Below are positions 17,931 through 28,040 of a DNA stretch of 34,822 nucleotides, piece by piece. This DNA is from Betaproteobacteria bacterium RIFCSPLOWO2_12_FULL_64_23. Its GTDB lineage: Bacteria > Pseudomonadota > Gammaproteobacteria > Burkholderiales > SG8-39. Location: NCBI GenBank assembly GCA_001770575.1, contig MERK01000162.1, positions 1 through 34,822 of the forward strand, read 5' to 3'. The position numbers were made by a program, and so were the translations under genes. The notes under the pieces are model-generated. The model was not told where the DNA came from. It was given only the letters and a program-made list of their open reading frames with translations, and made no database searches. Each line of letters opens with the position of its first letter. Positions within the stretch are counted from its first letter, which is position 1.

Positions 17931-18995
17931 TCATGGTGTGCCGAGCAGATGGGCTGCTCCGGCGAGATAATTCTCGGAATAGCCGACGTACACCTGCACG
18001 GCGCGCGCGAACTCTGCGCGGTTGCGGTCCGAGAGCACTCTGGCAGCCCGCGCCGGGCGGCCCGACCAGACCTGCCCGGAAGCGACTTCAGTGCCGGGCT
18101 CGGTAATGGAGCCTGCCGCGACGCAGGCGCCCGCTCTCACGACGGTTCCCTTGCCGATGATGGCGCCCATGCCGATGATCGCGCCTTCCTCGATCGTACT
18201 GGCGAAGATGCGCACGTTGTGTCCTATCACCACCCGCGGGCCGATGCGAACGTCTTCGCCCGGCTTGCCCGCATAAAGCCTGGAGTTGTCTTGGACATTG
18301 GTCTGCTCTCCGATCTCGACACGGGCTTCGCCGGCATCGATTTCGACGCCAAACCAGACGCTGGAGCGGGCGGCGAGCACGACATGGCCCGCTATGCTCG
18401 CCGTAGGAGCGACATATGCGCCTTCCGCAAAAATGCGCTTTACGCCAAATCCCGCAGCGTGCCGCAGCCTGGGAGCGCGTGCGGCAGCAAAGATATGCGG
18501 ACCTTCCCTGCCTGAACCGCCACGCATGGCGCGATGCAAGTGCTCGATCAGGGCGCCCGATATGCGTTCCACCGGCCGCGCCGGCGCTCCGGCGTAGAGC
18601 CAGCCCCCTTCCAGGGTCTTGCCAGGCGGCACTACGCTTTCAGCGGCGATCACCGAGCCTGCGCCCAAAACAGAGCCGTCCATGACTGCCGCATGCTCGC
18701 CAATGACGCAATCGTCGCCCACGGTGCAGGCATGTACCAGGGCAAAACGTCCGACGGTGACGCGCGAGCCGACTATCGCGGGGTACAGTGCGTCGGCGAT
18801 GTGCACCGTGCTGGCTTCTCCGAACCAGCAATCGACGCCGATGCGTACGTCCTCGCCGTCAGCGCGCAGCAGGGTGAGCTCGCCGAGCGTGCAGCCGGAA
18901 CCGAGCCGTGTCCGGCCGATGACGGCGGCGGCGGGATGCGCTTCGACCCGCGATCCGATTTGCGGCGAATGCTCCAGATACGGGAGAATGATCAT
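17931..18995 (-). CDS. Tandem gamma-carbonic-anhydrase-like left-handed beta-helix protein
   Basis: A 354-residue protein made of two hexapeptide-repeat (left-handed beta-helix) domains, about 1-160 and 185-330, each like a gamma-carbonic anhydrase or PaaY subunit. In gamma-CA three His bind the metal, the first and third from one subunit and the second from its neighbour. Domain 1 has His65, Arg83, His88; domain 2 has Tyr241, His259, Phe264, with identical spacings (18 and 5). Each domain alone is incomplete, but together they supply one full set. The ATG at 18995 begins MIILPYLEHSPQIG, 14 bases after hcmA. CoA-linked hexapeptide thioesterases or acyltransferases are alternatives. Role in the cluster unknown. 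Confidence 0.8.
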   Translation of the reverse strand: MIILPYLEHSPQIGSRVEAHPAAAVIGRTRLGSGCTLGELTLLRADGEDVRIGVDCWFGEASTVHIADALYPAIVGSRVTVGRFALVHACTVGDDCVIGEHAAVMDGSVLGAGSVIAAESVVPPGKTLEGGWLYAGAPARPVERISGALIEHLHRAMRGGSGREGPHIFAAARAPRLRHAAGFGVKRIFAEGAYVAPTASIAGHVVLAARSSVWFGVEIDAGEARVEIGEQTNVQDNSRLYAGKPGEDVRIGPRVVIGHNVRIFASTIEEGAIIGMGAIIGKGTVVRAGACVAAGSITEPGTEVASGQVWSGRPARAARVLSDRNRAEFARAVQVYVGYSENYLAGAAHLLGTP

Positions 18996-19009
18996 CGGTC
19001 GGCCGCGCG

Positions 19010-20719
19010 CTAGAACACCGGGGTCTCGCGGTACGTGCCCCACAGGGTCTTCAGCTTCTCGACAATCTCGCCCATTGAGGCGCCGGCGCGAACCAATTCA
19101 ATCGTCACCGGCATGAGATTCTCGTCAGCGTCGCGCGCCGCTTCGAGCAGCCTCTGCATGAGCCGGTCCACCTCGCGCTGGTTGCGCTCGCGGCGCACCC
19201 GCTTCAGCCGGTCGATTTGGCGCTGCGCCGTGCTCGGATCGTAGGGATGCGTTTCGATATCCGCTTTCTCGCCCGGTTCGACGAACTTGTTGACCCCGAG
19301 CACCACCTTCTCGCCCTTCGCTTTCTTGATCGCGGTGTCGTACGCGAAATCGGCGATACGCCGCTGAAACCAGCCTTCTTCGATGAGCCTGATCGTGCCG
19401 CCGCTCCGGTCGACCTCCGCGATCACATCGAAGATGGCGCGCTCCATCTGCGTGGTGAGGTGCTCCACGTAATAGGAGCCACCCAACGGGTCGATTACGT
19501 TGGGGGCGTTGATTTCGTCGGCGATCACCTGCTGCGTGCGCAGCGCGAGCTTCATCGCCTGCTCGGTAGGGATGGCGAACGCTTCGTCCATGCCGTTGGT
19601 ATGCAGGCTTTGCGTGCCGCCGAGCACCGCGGACAGCGCCTGAAACGCGGTGCGAATGATGTTGACCTGATATTGGGGTTTTGTGAGCGTCGCTGCCGCT
19701 GTCTGCGTATGGAAGCGCAGCCGCATCGATTCCGGGTTGGTCGCGCCGAAACGCTCTTTCATGATCTTGGCGTAGGCGCGCCGCACGGCGCGGAACTTCG
19801 CGATCTCCTCGAAGAAATCCGACTGCGAGACGAAAAAGAAGGCGAGGCGCGGCGCAAACTCATCCACGTGGAGCCCGGTTTTCGTCACCTCTTCGACGTA
19901 AGTGATGAGGTTGCATAGCGAGAACGCGACTTCGTCGAGCGGCGACGATCCGGCTTCGGAGATGTGATAGCCCGAAATGTTGATCGGGTTGTAGCGCTTC
20001 ATGTTCCGGGCGCAGTAAGTGATGCAGTCGCGCACGATGCGCACCGAAGGACGGATGGGGAAGGCCCATTCCTTCTGCGCCATGTACTCCTTGAGAATGT
20101 CGGCCTGAATGGTTCCGGAGAGTTTGTTCAGGTCGAGGCCGCGCTTCTCGGCAACGCCGATGTACATGGCGAGCAGTATCCACGCCGAGGGGTTGATGGT
20201 CAGCGACACCGAAATGCTCTCCAGGTCGATTCCCTCGAAGAGCAGCTCCATGTCGGCCATGGTGTCGATCGCCACGCCTTCGCGGCCGACTTCCCCTTCG
20301 CTCATCGGGTGGTCGGAGTCGTAGCCCATCAATGTCGGCATATCGAAGTCCGTCGACAAGCCGGTCTGTCCCTGTGCGATGAGGTACTTGAACCGCTTGT
20401 TGGTATCCTCGGCGGTGCCGAAGCCGGCAATCTGGCGCATGGTCCACAGGCGGCCGCGGTACATGGTGGGATACGCGCCGCGGGTGAACGGATACTGGCC
20501 TGGAAGACCGATATCCTCGGCGGGAGTTTGCGCGAGGTCGAGCGGTGTGTAGACGCGCTTGACGGGAAACCCGGTGAGCGTGTTGAACTGCGCCTGCCGC
20601 TCGGGCGACTTGCGCAAAAAGCCGGCAAGCTCAAGCTGCTCCCAGGTTTCGAACTGCCTGCGCAATTCTCCGAGTTCCGGCGACAGGGCGACGTTGGCGG
20701 GGCGATCGTCCGTGCTCAT
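19010..20719 (-). CDS. hcmA: 2-hydroxyisobutyryl-CoA mutase-type large subunit
   Basis: Adenosylcobalamin-dependent acyl-CoA mutase catalytic subunit (TIM barrel, 569 residues) without the B12-binding domain, which is encoded by hcmB. Residues that set substrate choice can be read by alignment. Methylmalonyl-CoA mutase has Tyr89 and Arg207. Here these are Ile97 (in TMRQIAGFG) and Gln215 (in KEYMAQKE), and Asp124 (in STDFDMPT) matches the hydroxyl-binding Asp117 of 2-hydroxyisobutyryl-CoA mutase. Isobutyryl-CoA mutase would have Phe at the first position. The predicted reaction is 2-hydroxyisobutyryl-CoA to 3-hydroxybutyryl-CoA. The ATG overlaps the meaH stop (ATGA). The family is certain; the specificity is a strong inference, and a related 2-hydroxyacyl-CoA substrate is possible. 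Confidence 0.88.
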   Translation of the reverse strand: MSTDDRPANVALSPELGELRRQFETWEQLELAGFLRKSPERQAQFNTLTGFPVKRVYTPLDLAQTPAEDIGLPGQYPFTRGAYPTMYRGRLWTMRQIAGFGTAEDTNKRFKYLIAQGQTGLSTDFDMPTLMGYDSDHPMSEGEVGREGVAIDTMADMELLFEGIDLESISVSLTINPSAWILLAMYIGVAEKRGLDLNKLSGTIQADILKEYMAQKEWAFPIRPSVRIVRDCITYCARNMKRYNPINISGYHISEAGSSPLDEVAFSLCNLITYVEEVTKTGLHVDEFAPRLAFFFVSQSDFFEEIAKFRAVRRAYAKIMKERFGATNPESMRLRFHTQTAAATLTKPQYQVNIIRTAFQALSAVLGGTQSLHTNGMDEAFAIPTEQAMKLALRTQQVIADEINAPNVIDPLGGSYYVEHLTTQMERAIFDVIAEVDRSGGTIRLIEEGWFQRRIADFAYDTAIKKAKGEKVVLGVNKFVEPGEKADIETHPYDPSTAQRQIDRLKRVRRERNQREVDRLMQRLLEAARDADENLMPVTIELVRAGASMGEIVEKLKTLWGTYRETPVF

Positions 20720-21687
20720 TCTCTGACCTCCATTCCTATGTGCGCGAGCAACTGCCGCGCGGCAGTCTGCGGCGAGATGCTTGCGTCAGCGAGCGCAGCA
20801 AGAAGCCCGGCCATCCGGCCTTCACGATGACGCTCGAATTCCTCGTGCAGCACATGTTCGGCCGCCTTGAGCATCCTCCGTTCCCGGATCGCCTGGCGCC
20901 GCGGCTCGTACTCGCCGCTGGAAACGAGATAATCCCGGTGGGCGTCGATTTCTGCGAGAAGCTCGCCGATACCTTCTTCCCTGGGCGAGCAGATTTTCAC
21001 TACCGGCACCGCGCGGCGCAGCCCAGCCGCCGGGAGTCCCAGTCCAAGCATGGACTTCAGGTCGGACACCGTCTTGTCGGCTTCCGGCTTGTCGCCTTTG
21101 CTCACCGCGTGGACGTCCGCGATTTCCAGGATGCCGGCTTTGATCGCCTGAATGTCGTCGCCAAGGCCCGGCGCCGAGACGACGACGGTCGTGTGCGCGG
21201 CGCGCACGACGTCGACCTCGTCCTGCCCGACGCCGACCGTTTCGATGAAAATCATGTCGTAGCCAGCCGCGTCCAGAATGTCCACCGCTTCCAGCGTGCC
21301 GCGCGCCAGGCCGCCGAGCGCGCCCCGGGTCGCCATGCTGCGCACAAACACCGAAGGATCACCCGACACCTCGCCCATGCGGATGCGATCGCCGAGGATC
21401 GATCCGCCCGAGAAGGGGCTCGAGGGATCCACCGCGATGATGCCGATCTTGCGGCCGCTCTTCAGAACCGCGGCAGCCAGCTTCGCCACGAGCGTGGACT
21501 TGCCGCTGCCCGGCACGCCGGTGATGCCGACCACGTGGGCGTTGCCGGCGCGGCGATAAATCAGATCAAGCGCCTCACGCGCTTCGTCACTGCCCGCCTC
21601 GGCGCGCGAAAGCATGCGCGCGATGGCGCGTCGTTCCCCTGTGCAAACGCGCTCGGCGAGCTGCAGCGACGGAAGCGGCGGGCGCAT
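20716..21687 (-). CDS. meaH: MeaB/ArgK-type GTPase, chaperone of the B12 mutase
   Basis: G3E-family GTPase that guards loading and repair of the adenosylcobalamin mutase. The 323 residues have Walker A GVPGSGKST (57-65), the switch segment DPSSPFSGGSILGDRIRM (88-104) and IETVGVGQDEVDV (149-160). The base-recognition motif, normally NKxD, reads SKGD (196-199), which is unusual. The C-terminal dimerisation arm is present. It lies between hcl and hcmA, two bases after one and overlapping the other, so it is dedicated to this mutase. The symbol follows the known hcm operon; MeaB is the broader family name. Confidence 0.9.
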   Translation of the reverse strand: MRPPLPSLQLAERVCTGERRAIARMLSRAEAGSDEAREALDLIYRRAGNAHVVGITGVPGSGKSTLVAKLAAAVLKSGRKIGIIAVDPSSPFSGGSILGDRIRMGEVSGDPSVFVRSMATRGALGGLARGTLEAVDILDAAGYDMIFIETVGVGQDEVDVVRAAHTTVVVSAPGLGDDIQAIKAGILEIADVHAVSKGDKPEADKTVSDLKSMLGLGLPAAGLRRAVPVVKICSPREEGIGELLAEIDAHRDYLVSSGEYEPRRQAIRERRMLKAAEHVLHEEFERHREGRMAGLLAALADASISPQTAARQLLAHIGMEVRE

Positions 21688-21689
21688 GG

Positions 21690-23117
21690 CTAAGGCACCA
21701 GCTTTTCGCGCATCTGCCTGAACACCTCGCGATCATCGACCACGCGGCGCGCCTTGAAATCGGTGCGCGGGAAGGTGCCCGGGGGCACAATTTCGATGAC
21801 AGCGCGCAGGCCGAGTACCTTTTGCAGGCGCTGTCCCGCCTCGCGTTGCATGCCGGCGATGGCGTGCGTGCCGCGCTCGAATACCCCGGGCGCGGCTTCC
21901 ACGCGCACCAGCAATTCATCCATGGCGAGCTCGCGGGTAATGATGATGCGATGCTCGCCGCCGTAATCGGAAAGCTGGTTGAGCGCGGCGTCGATCTCGC
22001 TCGGATATACGTTTTCGCCGCGGATGGTGATCACGTCGTCGATCCGGCCGAAGATGCCGTGCGGCAGGCGCGGGTAGGTTCGCCCGCATGGGTTCGGCTC
22101 GTTGACCCATAGCGTGAGGTCGCCGGAAAGAAGCCGGATCATCGGTTGCGAGGTGCGCTCAAGGTGGGTGTACACCGGCGTGCCGCGCTGCCCATAGGGC
22201 ACCCGCAGAAAAGTCTTCGGGTCGCACACTTCCGTGTAGATGACATCCTGCCAGCAGAGCATGCCCTCATCGCTTTGCTCGCTCCCGGCGACGTTCATGA
22301 ACGGCGACATTTCGGCCATCGATCCGCAGTCGATGACTCGCGCGTTGTACGCCTCGCGGATCCTGTCGCGCACACCCGCTACCGATGCGCCGGGTTCTCC
22401 GGAAAAGAACAGCAGCTTCAGCCCGAAATCGCGCGGCTCGAAGCCCTCGGCGCGCGCCACCTCCGCCAGGTGCAGCGCGAAGGAGGGCGTGCCGTAAAAC
22501 GCGTCCGGCTTGAAGTTGGCGAGCCACATCGCGGCTCTCGCCGTCATCCCGGGCGCGCCCGCGCCGAAAGGAAACGACTTGCAGTGCAAACGCTCGGATC
22601 CTGCCAGCGTGCCCCACGAGCCCATATAGAGACTGAAGATCGCGGCGATGAACACGGTATCGCCTGGACGGATGCCCATGCCCCACATGATGCGTGCGTG
22701 CGCATTGGCGATCGAGCGCCAGTCGCCGCGGCCAATGCCAAAGGAGGTCGGGCGGCCGGTGGTGCCGGAGGTCCCGTGGATGTGGTGAATCTCCGATTCC
22801 GCTACGCAGAGGTAGTCGCCGAACATCGGCGCGCGCGTCTGGGCGTCGCGCAGATCCGCCTTGGTGATTACCGGAACCTTGCCCTCGAAGTCTTCGAGCG
22901 TCTTCAGTTTGTCTGGATGGAAGCCGGCCTCGTCCCACTTGCGCCGGTAGAACGGCGCATTGCGGTAGGCATAGCGCGTGAGTTCCTGCAGCCGCGCGAG
23001 TATCGCCTTCTCCCGCTCCGGAGCCGGCATTGTCTCCCGTCGCGGAAACCAATAGCGCGAGGCCGCGTCGGGCAGATACCGGTCATCATAGGCGGGAGGG
23101 AAGGACCAGAATTCCAT
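21690..23117 (-). CDS. hcl: 2-hydroxyisobutyrate-CoA ligase-like (PaaK-type AMP-forming ligase)
   Basis: ATP-dependent acid-CoA ligase of the phenylacetate-CoA ligase branch, 475 residues. The phosphate loop is HGTSGTTGRP (114-123). It is followed by DCGSMAEM, SGDLTLW, GRIDDVITIRGENVYPSEID, and near the C-terminus FPRTDFKARR, whose Lys is the probable catalytic residue. The N-terminus (MEFWSFPPAYDDRYLP) resembles my recollection of the ligase encoded with 2-hydroxyisobutyryl-CoA mutase in Aquincola. The gene sits between the mutase small subunit and its GTPase, which argues for 2-hydroxyisobutyrate or a similar branched 2-hydroxy acid rather than phenylacetate. Confidence 0.86.
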   Translation of the reverse strand: MEFWSFPPAYDDRYLPDAASRYWFPRRETMPAPEREKAILARLQELTRYAYRNAPFYRRKWDEAGFHPDKLKTLEDFEGKVPVITKADLRDAQTRAPMFGDYLCVAESEIHHIHGTSGTTGRPTSFGIGRGDWRSIANAHARIMWGMGIRPGDTVFIAAIFSLYMGSWGTLAGSERLHCKSFPFGAGAPGMTARAAMWLANFKPDAFYGTPSFALHLAEVARAEGFEPRDFGLKLLFFSGEPGASVAGVRDRIREAYNARVIDCGSMAEMSPFMNVAGSEQSDEGMLCWQDVIYTEVCDPKTFLRVPYGQRGTPVYTHLERTSQPMIRLLSGDLTLWVNEPNPCGRTYPRLPHGIFGRIDDVITIRGENVYPSEIDAALNQLSDYGGEHRIIITRELAMDELLVRVEAAPGVFERGTHAIAGMQREAGQRLQKVLGLRAVIEIVPPGTFPRTDFKARRVVDDREVFRQMREKLVP

Positions 23118-23135
23118 CGCAGGGTCAGGAGCTGC

Positions 23136-23558
23136 CTATTTCGGACCGCGCTCGGCGACCAGCCGTCGAACAGAGGCTACGATGGCGTCAGGCGGCGAGT
23201 CCTGCAACAGGATCTCCTTGACCCCCATCGCCTTCAGGGCAGCCGCTTCCTCGTCCGGCATGACGCCGCCGCCGACGACGAGAATGTCCTCGGCATCGCG
23301 TTCCTTCAAAAGCTTGAGGATCTTCGGGAAGATGGTCATGTGGGCGCCGGAAAGGATGCTGATGCCCAGGACATCGACGTCCTCCTCGACCGCCGCGTCG
23401 ACGACTTCCTCCGGCGTGCGGTGCAGGCCCGTGTAGATCACTTCCATGCCCGCGTCGCGCAGCGTGCGCGCAACGATCTTTACGCCCCGATCGTGCCCGT
23501 CCAGGCCGACCTTGGCGATGATCACTCGAATGATGTCGGTCTTTGTCTTCGTTTCCAC
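23136..23558 (-). CDS. hcmB: Cobalamin-binding small subunit of the 2-hydroxyisobutyryl-CoA mutase
   Basis: B12-binding domain protein that carries adenosylcobalamin base-off, His-on. It has the motif KVGLDGHDRG (His as lower cobalt ligand), then ISILSGAHMT and VVGGGVMPDEE, the standard B12-binding set. I prefer the GTG at 23558 (140 residues), with GAGGA seven bases upstream. A TTG at 23579 would add seven residues with no good ribosome site. It is the first gene of the cluster, 51 bases after ftsB, and no strong promoter is visible in that gap. Cluster expression may therefore start within or upstream of ftsB. Confidence 0.92.
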   Translation of the reverse strand: METKTKTDIIRVIIAKVGLDGHDRGVKIVARTLRDAGMEVIYTGLHRTPEEVVDAAVEEDVDVLGISILSGAHMTIFPKILKLLKERDAEDILVVGGGVMPDEEAAALKAMGVKEILLQDSPPDAIVASVRRLVAERGPK

Positions 23559-23609
23559 GACGAATCCTCGGCGGTTCAATGACGGAGTTGCATAAGCTGC
23601 GACAGCCGG

Positions 23610-23921
23610 CTAGCGCTTGGGTGCAGGCTCGGCGGGCGGAATGACCGGCATTTTTTCCATGACATGAAAAAAAATCTCGTCCTGCCTGATCATGCCCAAC
23701 TCGTAGCGGGCGCGTTCCTCGATCGCGTCATAGCCCTGCTTCAGATCGCGCACCTCGGCGTCGAGCGCGTCATTGCGCACGCGCAGTTTGGCATTGCCGT
23801 CCTTTTGCGCCTTGACCTGGCGATCGATCTCCCACACGCGCAACCAGCCGCCCTTGCCCAGCCACAGCGGGTACTGCAGCAGTACGATCAGCGCGGCGAA
23901 CACAATGGATAAGATGCGCAT
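23610..23921 (-). CDS. ftsB: Cell division protein FtsB
   Basis: FtsB is a bitopic inner-membrane protein that forms the FtsQBL divisome complex. From the ATG at 23921 it is 103 residues, the normal size. A short cytoplasmic N-terminus and one membrane segment (about 4-21, ILSIVFAALIVLLQYPLW) are followed by GKGG and a periplasmic coiled coil (about 30-75). ERARYELGMIRQDEIFF, the family C-terminal motif, comes next. The open frame extends upstream into eno, but that part is not FtsB. It lies 22 bases after eno, the standard proteobacterial neighbour. Confidence 0.95.
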   Translation of the reverse strand: MRILSIVFAALIVLLQYPLWLGKGGWLRVWEIDRQVKAQKDGNAKLRVRNDALDAEVRDLKQGYDAIEERARYELGMIRQDEIFFHVMEKMPVIPPAEPAPKR

Positions 23922-23943
23922 CGATCGGTTATGGTTCGACCGC

Positions 23944-27876
<3,933 letters not shown>

Positions 27877-27997
27877 CGCAATTCCACCGGCGGCGAGCGC
27901 CGCGATTGCGGCCCGCCCGATGCTGCCGTGCTTCCCTGCGCGCGGCGTGGCCGGATGCGCGCTGGTCCGGATCCAATCCCGCATGGCGAGCCGGGTT

Positions 27998-28012
27998 TGA
28001 TAGGGGCTATCA
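27998..28012. promoter_or_regulatory. Palindrome upstream of the plus-strand ligase gene
   Basis: TGATAG-GGG-CTATCA is a perfect 6-bp inverted repeat about 28 bases before the ATG at 28041, where a promoter or start site would be expected. It could be an operator, but no repressor gene is adjacent and no second copy was seen in the window. Confidence 0.3.
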
Positions 28013-28040
28013 TAGCATCCGGCCAACCAGATCCCGGCGC

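Noticed and set aside
19010-20719. Ordinary methylmalonyl-CoA mutase
   Set aside because: Tyr89 and Arg207 equivalents are Ile97 and Gln215, so the methylmalonyl carboxylate contact is missing.
23559-23609. Cobalamin riboswitch upstream of the B12-dependent cluster
   Set aside because: The gap to ftsB is only about 50 bases, too short for a cobalamin riboswitch, and no B12-box motif is visible.
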